From the NCBI RefSeq assembly GCF_013373795.3, contig NZ_CP088022.1, positions 1,736,001 to 1,800,000 on the forward strand: 64,000 nt of DNA, written 5' to 3'. This DNA is from Bradyrhizobium quebecense. GTDB lineage: Bacteria; Pseudomonadota; Alphaproteobacteria; Rhizobiales; Xanthobacteraceae. Each line of letters opens with the position of its first letter. Position 1 is the first letter of the stretch. Position numbers and translations under genes: made by a program. Below are positions 7,557 to 14,367 of this stretch, piece by piece. Under the pieces are notes generated by a model, which did no database searches, was not told the origin of the DNA, and saw nothing but the letters and a program-made list of their open reading frames with translations.

Positions 7557-8381
7557 ATGGCTGGAGGAGTTCTCTACAGGTCCGTTGCGCCCGTGCGGCC
7601 GGCGGCCGGATATATCGGTGGAAAAAAGCAGCTCGCGAAGACGATCGTCGCGCGCATCGACCGTGTCACGCACGACACCTATGCAGAACCGTTTGTCGGC
7701 ATGGGCGGCGTATTCCTGCGACGGAGGCGCGCACCGAAGGGCGAGATCATCAACGACCGGTCGGGCGATGTCGCGACCTTCTTCCGCATCCTGCAACGCC
7801 ACTATGTGCCGTTCATGGATTTGCTGCGCTGGCAATTCACGAGTCGACGCGAATTCGAGCGGCTGAAGGCAACAGATCCGGCGACGCTCACGGACCTCGA
7901 GCGCGCAGCGCGATTTCTCTACCTGCAGCGCACCGCGTTCGGTGGCAAGGTTGCCGGCCGAAACTTCGGCGTCGATCCGATGGGCGGTCGCTTCAACGTC
8001 GCGAAGCTGGAGCCGATGCTCGACGCGCTTCATGATCGTCTTGCCGGCGTCACGATCGAGTGCTTGCCGTGGGCAGACTTCATCGCGCGCTACGACCGGC
8101 CGGGCACGCTGTTCTATCTCGACCCGCCATACTACGGCGGCGAGACTGACTACGGTGCCGGCATGTTCGATCGCACCGAGTATGCCCGCATGGCGGAGGT
8201 CTTAAGCGCGCTGAAAGGCCGGTTCATCCTGTCCATCAACGACGTCCCGGAGATCCGGCGAACCTTTGCCGATTTCAGCGTTCAGCAGGTACGGCTGACC
8301 TATTCGCTACCGGGCAGCGACAAGGCGCAGCAGGCGCGCGAACTGGTCATCACCGGCCGTCGCCGGCGCCATAGCAAGTAG
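7557..8381 (+). CDS. D12-class DNA adenine N6-methyltransferase
   Basis: 274 residues with the Dam/D12 motif order: YIGGKKQLAK near residue 19 (motif X), YAEPFVGMGGVFLR near 43 (FxGxG, AdoMet binding), and the catalytic DPPYYG near 189. It methylates adenine N6 in a short site; the recognition sequence cannot be told. As a phage late gene it takes the place that the mom modification gene has in Mu, shielding phage DNA from host restriction or altering late regulation. The upstream palindrome suggests control with the late operons. No strong ribosome site is seen before the ATG. Confidence 0.85.
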   Translation: MAGGVLYRSVAPVRPAAGYIGGKKQLAKTIVARIDRVTHDTYAEPFVGMGGVFLRRRRAPKGEIINDRSGDVATFFRILQRHYVPFMDLLRWQFTSRREFERLKATDPATLTDLERAARFLYLQRTAFGGKVAGRNFGVDPMGGRFNVAKLEPMLDALHDRLAGVTIECLPWADFIARYDRPGTLFYLDPPYYGGETDYGAGMFDRTEYARMAEVLSALKGRFILSINDVPEIRRTFADFSVQQVRLTYSLPGSDKAQQARELVITGRRRRHSK

Positions 8382-8386
8382 CGGCG

Positions 8387-8695
8387 CTATCGCTGGAGCT
8401 TGATTAGCTTGGCCGGTGGGCGCTGCTTCCGCTTCGATTTGAATTCGGACAGCGCGGCATGCCGGTTGATGGCCTGCATCATGCCCATCCGGGCAAACAT
8501 CATCCAGCCCGCACTTTCGTTCTCGGCCGCCGCGACGACGCAATGCGCGGCGGTCTGGACTGGTTTCATCTCATGCTCGGCCTGGGGCACTTCCTTGGCC
8601 AGCCACGCCATGGCCTGGCGCAGCGTCGTGATCTTGCGCCCATCCGGCAGCACGATGATCTCGTGGAAGTGCCGGCCCCAGCCGTTGACTGCCAT
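8387..8695 (-). CDS. Hypothetical phage protein (102 aa)
   Basis: Starts MAVNGWGRHFHEIIVLPDGRK, with a basic C terminus (KSKRKQRPPAKLIKLQR in part). It is soluble, with no membrane segment, and convergent with the methylase gene (5 bases between stops). The N-terminal VLPDGRKITTLRQAMAWL and the Lys/Arg tail suggest a small nucleic-acid-associated protein. Family not recognised. Confidence 0.6.
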   Translation of the reverse strand: MAVNGWGRHFHEIIVLPDGRKITTLRQAMAWLAKEVPQAEHEMKPVQTAAHCVVAAAENESAGWMMFARMGMMQAINRHAALSEFKSKRKQRPPAKLIKLQR

Positions 8696-8736
8696 CGGTG
8701 TCGCCAGCCTCCTCCCTTGCCGTCAGGACAGGAGCA

Positions 8737-9300
8737 TCAGATTAGATGCTTCAGGGCTTCGAGCTTCCTGATTGCCTGTGAAACGAGAGCCCCGTCATGT
8801 TCGATGTCTTCGTCATATGAATCGAAGTGCGGCTTATTCGCGAGATCATCTTCGAGCCTGAATACGATCGACGAAATTGCCTCGGGAAGAAAGATGCATG
8901 CGGCAGCGGCATCCTCGAACTTGAGCTTGGCGACGCGCCATCTCTCTTTTGCGGCATCCAAGTACGTCGACACGTATTGTCGAGCGCCAACGACATCGTT
9001 CCATAGTATGTCGTTCGCTCGGCTCATTTCGCGCAGAGCGGACAAGACGCTGGAGAAGGTCGCGGAGTCTCTCTCAAATCGCTTCTGGGTCTTGAAGCTG
9101 TCGATAGCCCAGCTGACGGTAAGGCGTGCCAACACAAGAACCCCGGCGCCTTGCAGCGCCATCTTTGCAAGGTCCCAAACATGGGACTCATCGAATTTGA
9201 CAAAGAGCGCAACGACCGAAGCTGCCGCGGTGGTGAGCAAAACGCCCAGAATAAATGGCGCGGGGGAAGGCATTCCCTTTATCTTTCTCCCGGCCACCAC
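8737..9300 (-). CDS. Two-helix membrane protein, hypothetical moron
   Basis: 187 residues. Two hydrophobic segments lie at about 14-33 (FILGVLLTTAAASVVALFV) and 45-65, followed by about 120 residues of charged helical sequence that should be cytoplasmic. The architecture resembles that of the unrelated-looking protein at 25294-26010. The gene is AT-richer in feel than the phage core and overlaps the next upstream gene by 22 bases. An envelope role such as superinfection exclusion is only a guess from topology. Confidence 0.65.
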   Translation of the reverse strand: MVAGRKIKGMPSPAPFILGVLLTTAAASVVALFVKFDESHVWDLAKMALQGAGVLVLARLTVSWAIDSFKTQKRFERDSATFSSVLSALREMSRANDILWNDVVGARQYVSTYLDAAKERWRVAKLKFEDAAAACIFLPEAISSIVFRLEDDLANKPHFDSYDEDIEHDGALVSQAIRKLEALKHLI

Positions 9301-9692
9301 TCTGATGGCGGGCTTAGCGCTGATATCTTGGTGGACCGTAACGCAACCAGGTGGCTACGCTTGAAGGGGTAGCCGGGAATCCGCGAGCAATCCTTGCAGC
9401 GCATGTACCGCTCCAGCTCGTGGACCGGCGTCCATTTCGGTCGCCTGATGATGTCGAGTGCGACGGTCTGGTGGGTCTCGCAGCCCAGGCACTCCACTTC
9501 GAGGTATCGATATCCGGCGTTAAGCGCATCGCCCAGGGCCGGCGACGGCTGGGCCGGCCCCTGAAATGCCAGCATACGTGCGTTCCAGGCCTGACAGGCG
9601 ACCGCGTCGGCCTTCAGCCGGGTGTCCCTAGCACGCTCGGCCAGATGCCTGACCGCGGCGCCGAACATGCTTTCCCGTGACTTCGATCCCAT
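9279..9692 (-). CDS. Zinc-ribbon protein of unknown role
   Basis: The C-terminal 80 residues carry two CxxC pairs (VECLGCETH and RCKDCSRI) about 35 residues apart, with VALDIIRRPKWTPVHELERYM between them, and end in SALSPPSEWWPGER. I recognise this as a type of small conserved hypothetical protein frequent in Bradyrhizobium-like genomes. The start is uncertain: ATG 9692 is chosen, with ATG 9668 possible; the frame stays open to 9866 but that part looks non-coding. Confidence 0.6.
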   Translation of the reverse strand: MGSKSRESMFGAAVRHLAERARDTRLKADAVACQAWNARMLAFQGPAQPSPALGDALNAGYRYLEVECLGCETHQTVALDIIRRPKWTPVHELERYMRCKDCSRIPGYPFKRSHLVALRSTKISALSPPSEWWPGER

Positions 9693-9780
9693 GCCGGCAT
9701 CAAAGCCGGACTCCGACCCTGCCGCAAATCCGCAAGATGTGGGGGATCGCCCGACCGCCCGGCTACCGGGGACAGCGCCT

Positions 9781-9807
9781 CGTGAAACGGGCGTTTCCCG
9801 TGAAACG
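9781..9807. repeat. GTGAAAC direct and inverted repeat
   Basis: CGTGAAACG occurs at 9781-9789 and 9799-9807, 18 bases apart, with an inverted partial copy GCGTTTCCC between them. It lies in a 200-base non-coding stretch upstream of the zinc-ribbon gene. Spacing near two helical turns fits cooperative protein binding. The arms resemble half of the chromosomal ParB site, but the full parS palindrome is not present. Confidence 0.4.
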
Positions 9808-9895
9808 TCCCAAAAACCGGGCGCCCGCCCGATTGGTGACCCGCCATGGCGGCCGGAAGGCCCCACGCCGGGCCACAGGAGCTTTAATTCGGCCT

Positions 9896-10273
9896 TTAAA
9901 AGATTCCGGGCAGTCGGACAGCGGACAACGGCCCAGGCCGCTCAGTGGCCGTTCTGTGGGGAGGCCGGGTCCGCCTTCGGTTCGGGCCGAGCTTTGATTG
10001 GCTCTTGCGGTGTTCCGCCGCCCCCTGATCGAACCGGGCCTTCCGCAGGTCGGCGCAGCGTTCCAGCAACGGCTTCAGCCGTTTGGCGGTCGACTGATCG
10101 CCATCTCGGATCACATCGTCGACCCGTTGTTTGACGTAGTCGCACAGGGTCGTTAACGGTTCCTCGTCGCGATCGGCTAGCGCGACGGCTCCTGACAAGA
10201 GGACCAGCCCAGCGGCAGCAGCAGCCACAGCGCCGAGTTTCCTCATGGACGCTGAAAAATGATTTGGCTTCAT
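9896..10273 (-). CDS. Small secreted protein with signal peptide, unknown
   Basis: 125 residues. The N terminus (MKPNHFSASMRKLGAVAAAA then AGLVLLSGAVALA) is a clear Sec signal peptide with cleavage near ALA-D. The mature part has LCDYVKQRVDDVIRDGDQS and LLERCADLRKA, so two Cys could form a periplasmic disulfide, followed by a Pro/Arg-rich tail. Ribosome site GAGG precedes the ATG at 10273. It overlaps the AlbA_2 gene by 4 bases, so the two are probably co-transcribed cargo. Family not recognised. Confidence 0.65.
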   Translation of the reverse strand: MKPNHFSASMRKLGAVAAAAAGLVLLSGAVALADRDEEPLTTLCDYVKQRVDDVIRDGDQSTAKRLKPLLERCADLRKARFDQGAAEHRKSQSKLGPNRRRTRPPHRTATERPGPLSAVRLPGIF

Positions 10274-11646
10274 GATTGCCTCGGTGTCGCGCGGCGTAAG
10301 CCGTATACTTTCGTTGCGCGATCTTTCAGACCATCAAGCGCCTGGCTCCAATTGTCGCCTTTGGCAATGTGCTCTGCGGGTACACCGAAGGCGTCGAAAG
10401 CTCGAAAGAAAAGCTTCGCCGTCCGATCGTGCGTCCATCGTTCACGGTCCTCTGCAGGTTCGCCAAAATTGTACATAGTGTCCTCCTCCGACGGCCAAAA
10501 AATATCGTCGAAATGCCCAATCGGAATGCCGAATGCTGTGATGAAGCTAATGAAGTTCGGTAGGTCTAAGAATGGGACCCGGCTCTTAGCTCCTCTAAAG
10601 CGCAACTTGACCCGATACGGAAACAACGCTCCAGCAAGATTTCCCAATGCGTCGTGTCGACGGACGACGGCCCCCAGGACAGCGAAGAGGTAGTTGAGGT
10701 CGATTACTGTTACGTTCGTGTAACCAACTTCACTGCACTTGGCCTCGAAGGTTGCAAAGTGATCGTACTGACTTAGGGGGCTGTCCTTCGCGTCTAGCGG
10801 AAACGTCGAAAAAGGGACTGTAATATGCGACACGCCATCAAGGTAGTATCGCCACGTCAGCAACTGCGCTCTGGGATTGTTGCCACGAACCTGCCTAGCA
10901 ATGAAGCCATCAGAGAAAGTAAAGCAGTTCTCAAGTGGGAGACCTCCGGTTTCTAACGAAGAGTCGGTCATCAACGTGGCGAAATCGTCGAACGACGGAG
11001 GTGGCTCAGGGATCTGCTCCTTCCACGCAGCGGGAACAAAGAAGACTTCAAGGTAGCTGCCCGAGTCAAAATTCTCCGATACGGTAGTTGAGATGCGTCT
11101 CAGCAATTCTCTGAGAGCCTTACGTTTGCGCTCGCTCCGCTGCCACAGAAGGTCGAGCATGTGTCGATCCGTCTCTGCTCGTGGATCAGACTCGTCCCCA
11201 ACCCGTCTGTAAATCCTGCCGTCGACGTGGATGTGGGGCGCCTCGTCACTCATGGGAACTTCGATCGCAATTATGAATCGATCATCAGCGAGACCCAACT
11301 CGGCGCTTGGACCTCGAATTGTCTTAGCTCGAAAATAAGGTGGAGGACTAATCGACGACGATGCTGCTTGCCGAACCTGCATCTCGATCGTGGCTTCATC
11401 TGCGCACGGCAGTCCGGGAAATGCACCCGCCGTTCGATCTTGGCGGTTCTCGGCTATTCCATAAAACAGCCAGCCTCCGTACGTGTTCGCAAAAGCACTG
11501 ATTGATTTGGCGATAGAGCGAACGCTTGGAAGCTCTCGCTTGTATTCGACGTACCATCCCTCCTGAACCGAACGCAAAACGTCCAGGTCGTCAGGTTTGA
11601 GGTCTGGGAGCGAGGTTTCGAACGGGCTATAACGAGGTGGCGGCAT
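10270..11646 (-). CDS. AlbA_2 (Schlafen-type) domain protein, probable moron
   Basis: 458 residues. Residues 25-75 carry the AlbA_2 signature: EGWYVEYKRELP, then SIAKSISAFANTYGGWLFYGI. Such domains occur in ATP-binding regulators and in several defence proteins. The remaining 300 residues (region with PPYFRAKTIRGP, HIHVDGRIYRRVGD, and a long C-terminal part) I cannot assign. The gene is just outside the repressor gene on the same strand, the usual position for lysogeny-expressed cargo. Superinfection immunity or host-defence function is an inference. Confidence 0.7.
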   Translation of the reverse strand: MPPPRYSPFETSLPDLKPDDLDVLRSVQEGWYVEYKRELPSVRSIAKSISAFANTYGGWLFYGIAENRQDRTAGAFPGLPCADEATIEMQVRQAASSSISPPPYFRAKTIRGPSAELGLADDRFIIAIEVPMSDEAPHIHVDGRIYRRVGDESDPRAETDRHMLDLLWQRSERKRKALRELLRRISTTVSENFDSGSYLEVFFVPAAWKEQIPEPPPSFDDFATLMTDSSLETGGLPLENCFTFSDGFIARQVRGNNPRAQLLTWRYYLDGVSHITVPFSTFPLDAKDSPLSQYDHFATFEAKCSEVGYTNVTVIDLNYLFAVLGAVVRRHDALGNLAGALFPYRVKLRFRGAKSRVPFLDLPNFISFITAFGIPIGHFDDIFWPSEEDTMYNFGEPAEDRERWTHDRTAKLFFRAFDAFGVPAEHIAKGDNWSQALDGLKDRATKVYGLRRATPRQS

Positions 11647-11683
11647 ATTTGCTCATCGTCAGCATGAGTTGCGCTTATCCCTG

Positions 11684-12475
11684 CTAAATCGATCGCCCAT
11701 ACCAACGCACGCGCGCCGCGACCCTGACGTCGTTGATCTCAGGCGGCGGAACGACTTCCGCCTCGTAGGCCGTGTTGTCGCTCTTCAGCAGCAGCGAGCC
11801 GTCCCGGCGCATTTGCAGCCGCTTTACCCTGACAGCTCCATGCGAGACGATGATGTAAATCCCGTCATCGACGACCGACGTGATGGACTCGTCGACCAGC
11901 AGCAGATCTCCGTCATTGATCGTCGGCCACATGCCGTCGCCACGCGCGAACATCGCCCGCGCATAACGCGGGTTGATGCCGAGCTTGCGCAGCCAGTCTG
12001 ACCGGAACGCGACGATGTCGGCGTCGAACGCCACGTCCTGCGATAGCGCGCCGGCACCGGCGCTCGCCTCGACCAGGAGCTTGGGTACGAACGAAAACTC
12101 CTCGACCAGCTCGCGCGTGGTGCCGATCGAAAGCGTGCCCTCGACGATCCAGCTGATCGGGATGCCGGTCTTGGCGGCGAGCGCGATCAGGACATTCAGC
12201 GACATGTCGTCGGCGGTCTTCCAGGTGCGAAGCGTCTTTTCGTTCCGGCCAAGGTCGGCGCGTGCATCGACCGGCAAGACCCGGAGCGCGAACTGAAAGC
12301 GTTCGCCGATGCTCATTTTTCGGCCGTCGGGGAGATGAAAAGCGGGCGCGTCGCCGCCTGAATCGACCACGGCCGCCTGACGAATCGCCCTCTGACCCTC
12401 TCGATCGACCGAAATATCTACCGTGGAACTATCGACGGCCTGTTTTTCGGTTGACCGAACCGATTTTCGAGTCAT
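11684..12475 (-). CDS. S24-type phage repressor, catalytic Ser missing
   Basis: 263 residues from the ATG at 12475. The N-terminal half carries the DNA-binding part (RADLGRNEKTLRTWKT). The C-terminal half is the LexA/CI dimerisation fold: ARGDGMWPTINDGDLLLVDES and a Lys-bearing GAVRVKRLQ. In self-cleaving repressors the first motif reads GDSM; here Gly stands in the place of the nucleophilic Ser, while the Lys is kept. The protein should hold lysogeny but probably cannot autocleave in response to RecA. It is divergent from ner, as c is in Mu. The frame runs upstream to 12724 over ner; that part is not used. Confidence 0.8.
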   Translation of the reverse strand: MTRKSVRSTEKQAVDSSTVDISVDREGQRAIRQAAVVDSGGDAPAFHLPDGRKMSIGERFQFALRVLPVDARADLGRNEKTLRTWKTADDMSLNVLIALAAKTGIPISWIVEGTLSIGTTRELVEEFSFVPKLLVEASAGAGALSQDVAFDADIVAFRSDWLRKLGINPRYARAMFARGDGMWPTINDGDLLLVDESITSVVDDGIYIIVSHGAVRVKRLQMRRDGSLLLKSDNTAYEAEVVPPPEINDVRVAARVRWYGRSI

Positions 12476-12537
12476 ATTGTCAAACTTCCTTGGTTGTCGC
12501 CCGAAAAATCTACCGTCGACCCCCGAAAATCGACCGA
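12409..12537. promoter_or_regulatory. Repeated operator-like sites at the repressor-ner control region
   Basis: CCGAAATATCTACCGT (12409-12424) and CCGAAAAATCTACCGT (12501-12516) match at 15 of 16 bases; CCGAAAATCGACCG (12523-12536) is a third, shorter copy. Inverted pieces (TTTTTCGGTTGAC at 12443-12455, CGATTTTCGAG at 12461-12471) lie between them. They surround the repressor start at 12475 and precede ner at 12551, so they are probable operators for the repressor and/or Ner. Confidence 0.55.
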
Positions 12538-12550
12538 AGAGGCGCCCACG

Positions 12551-12850
12551 ATGCCGGGTTGGCACCGCGCAGACATTATAGCCGCCCTCCACAAGAAGGG
12601 CCTCACCCTTGAAGGGCTTGGCCGTTCCAAAGGCAAGGCGCGCGCGTCTCTGTCTGCGGCGCTTCTTAAGCCGTCCCGTGGTTGTAACCTCATCATTGCC
12701 GAGCATGTCGGTAAGCCCCTCCACGAGCTTTGGCCGGACTGGTTCGATCGGTCCGGCAAGCTGATCTGCCGAAAAGCTATCGAGCCGAGTCGTGCGGCGT
12801 CGACTCAGAAAGTTCCCGACAAACTGAGTCGCCCCCGGAGGTGCGCATGA
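12551..12850 (+). CDS. ner: Ner-family DNA-binding protein
   Basis: About 99 residues from the ATG at 12551. The core WHRADIIAALHKKGLTLEGL, then ASLSAALLKPSRGCNLIIAEHVGKPLHELWP, lines up well with Mu Ner (WHRADVIAGLKKRKLSL...IIANALETKPEVIWP pattern). Ner turns down the early and repressor promoters once transposition starts. It is the first gene of the rightward early operon, as in Mu. The last 30 residues after WPDWF are an extension rich in Ser, Arg and Lys. Confidence 0.85.
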   Translation: MPGWHRADIIAALHKKGLTLEGLGRSKGKARASLSAALLKPSRGCNLIIAEHVGKPLHELWPDWFDRSGKLICRKAIEPSRAASTQKVPDKLSRPRRCA

Positions 12851-13062
12851 TGCAGGCGCCCTCCAACGGCAATGTCTGCCTCCGCGTCGACGTGCTCGAC
12901 GTGACGCGCTTCAACATCCTGGTGCGCAATCGCGAAACCGGTCGCGAGCATTCGTTCACCTATGACGACATCCTGATCGGCTCCAGCGACGAAGGCAGCT
13001 TCTACGACCTGGTGCTGCCGCGCTGGCTCGCCGAGCTGGAGGGCATCATCGATGCCCGCTGA
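12847..13062 (+). CDS. Hypothetical early phage protein (71 aa)
   Basis: Start ATG 12847 with GGAGGTGCGC before it, overlapping the ner stop as ATGA. Small acidic soluble protein (VCLRVDVLDVTRFNILVRNR then a DDILIGSSDEGSFYDLVLP part). Family not recognised; position in the early operon suggests a function in takeover or regulation. Confidence 0.65.
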   Translation: MMQAPSNGNVCLRVDVLDVTRFNILVRNRETGREHSFTYDDILIGSSDEGSFYDLVLPRWLAELEGIIDAR

Positions 13063-13189
13063 GCGGTTCGCCATCATCGTCATCCTGTCTTCGGCCATCG
13101 CGCTGTTCGGGGCGCTCGCCCTGATCGGCAGCGTCACCCACAAAGACCGGACCATCGTCGCAGCCCGGACAGTCCTGGTGCAACCATGA
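13052..13189 (+). CDS. Single-helix small membrane protein (45 aa)
   Basis: An ATG at 13052 overlaps the end of the preceding gene by 11 bases, and the stop at 13187-13189 overlaps the next ATG (13186). The peptide has one hydrophobic span (FAIIVILSSAIALFGALALI) followed by a polar, basic tail. Tight overlap on both sides supports translation. Function unknown. Confidence 0.6.
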   Translation: MPAERFAIIVILSSAIALFGALALIGSVTHKDRTIVAARTVLVQP

Positions 13190-13428
13190 AGTACGCGGTC
13201 GCGCGCATGCAAGGCTCTCAGGCGCGGATGTTCACCGGGCGCTATAACGACCGGTCACCGGTTTGCGCTCCGATCACCACGGGCAAACCCGGTAGCGCAA
13301 AGGCCTACGACGATCTCGACGTCGCTGAGGTCATCGCCGTCATCTTCAACGCGATGGTCAAGGCCCGCGCGCCCAAGCGCCGCGCCGTCTGGACCGCAAT
13401 CCCGTTGCCCGAGCGGGTGTCGCCATGA
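13186..13428 (+). CDS. Hypothetical early phage protein (80 aa)
   Basis: Basic N-terminal half (MKYAVARMQGSQARMFTGRY) and a C-terminal half with VAEVIAVIFNAMVKARAPKRR. ATG overlaps the preceding stop; its own stop overlaps the next ATG at 13425 (ATGA). No recognised domain. Confidence 0.6.
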   Translation: MKYAVARMQGSQARMFTGRYNDRSPVCAPITTGKPGSAKAYDDLDVAEVIAVIFNAMVKARAPKRRAVWTAIPLPERVSP

Positions 13429-13829
13429 CGCCTGTCAAGCATTTCCCGGCCGAACGGATACGAGCGGCCAACTATCCCTCGCGGATCGCGCGCGCGGTCG
13501 CCGAGGCGATCAAGGAATCAACCATGTCGCGCGCCGACATCGCCAAGGCCATGTCGGCCAGTCTCGGCGAGAACGTCACGCCGGGCATGCTCGACCAGTA
13601 CACCTCGACCGCCAATGAGCGGAACAATATTCCGGCGCATCGCCTGATTGCACTAGTCGCAGTGACCGGCGACGTCCGCGTCATCAACGCCGCGCTTCAG
13701 GACACCAGCTTTATCGCCATCGACAAGAGCTTCGAGCCGCTGATCCGGCGCGAACTAGCGCGCGAGCGGCTCGCAGAAGTTCAGCGCGAGATCGACGAAG
13801 CCGAAGCACAATGGAGGGCCGGCAAGTGA
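13425..13829 (+). CDS. Putative helix-turn-helix early regulator
   Basis: 134 residues. The central part ARAVAEAIKESTMSRADIAK then AMSASLGENVTPGMLDQYTS looks like an unusual helix-turn-helix that binds with a Tyr/Ser tail, followed by a helical charged C terminus (ERLAEVQREIDEAEAQW). It resembles DNA-binding proteins found between ner and the transposase gene in several Mu-like phages. Target unknown. Overlaps both neighbours. Confidence 0.55.
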   Translation: MTPVKHFPAERIRAANYPSRIARAVAEAIKESTMSRADIAKAMSASLGENVTPGMLDQYTSTANERNNIPAHRLIALVAVTGDVRVINAALQDTSFIAIDKSFEPLIRRELARERLAEVQREIDEAEAQWRAGK

Positions 13830-14044
13830 TGGTGCTTTCAGGATTGCCCGAGATTCGCGATTTCGGACGCGCGACCTGCTTCAAATGCGCGACCGATTGC
13901 ACGACGCGTCATTTCATCTGCGACGCCGCCGATGGCGAGTTCTGCCCGGACTGCTTCGCACTGACGCCATGCGGCCTCGGCGAGCATGGCGAGAGCTGCC
14001 GCACCCACGTCATCCACTGCGCGTCGGAGGGCCATCACCGATGA
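13829..14044 (+). CDS. Cys-rich zinc-finger-like protein (71 aa)
   Basis: The ATG at 13829 shares a base with the previous stop (TGATG). Three Cys pairs (CFKCATDC, FICDAADGEFCPDC, and CGLGEHGESC) and several His suggest one or two structural zinc sites. No enzyme motif. Could be a small adaptor or nucleic-acid-binding protein of the early operon. Confidence 0.6.
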   Translation: MVLSGLPEIRDFGRATCFKCATDCTTRHFICDAADGEFCPDCFALTPCGLGEHGESCRTHVIHCASEGHHR

Positions 14045-14343
14045 CCTTCGATGAACTCACCCAGCGGCAACAGCTCGCTCTGGTCGACATCGTCGCTCGC
14101 GGTGGCCTCTATCGGATGCCCGCTGGCTATGAAGGTTCGCTGCATCAACCGCACCATCACGCGTCGATGCAGGCCCTCGCCAAGCGCGGCCTTTGCAAGC
14201 TGATGCCGAAGGCCGGATGCATGGGCGCAGTCGAGCCGACCACAGCCGGCCGCAAGGCTGTCTCTCTGAAATTCAACGGCAATGCTAACGGCGCGCTCGT
14301 CGCAATTGTCGACGCGACCAAGAAGCCGCGCCGCAAGCGCTGA
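14041..14343 (+). CDS. Hypothetical early phage protein (100 aa)
   Basis: ATG 14041 overlaps the prior stop (ATGA). The N terminus TFDELTQRQQLALVDIVARGG and the following LAKRGLCKLMPK look like a winged-helix start (helix-turn-helix with a basic strand), and the C terminus is Lys/Arg-rich (KKPRRKR). Probably DNA-binding; family not recognised. Confidence 0.55.
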   Translation: MTFDELTQRQQLALVDIVARGGLYRMPAGYEGSLHQPHHHASMQALAKRGLCKLMPKAGCMGAVEPTTAGRKAVSLKFNGNANGALVAIVDATKKPRRKR

Positions 14344-14367
14344 TCATCTGAAACGGGACAACAGAAC

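Noticed and set aside
9781..9807. Chromosomal parS site for ParB
   Set aside because: Only half-site resemblance (GTGAAAC); the TGTTTCACGTGAAACA palindrome is not present.
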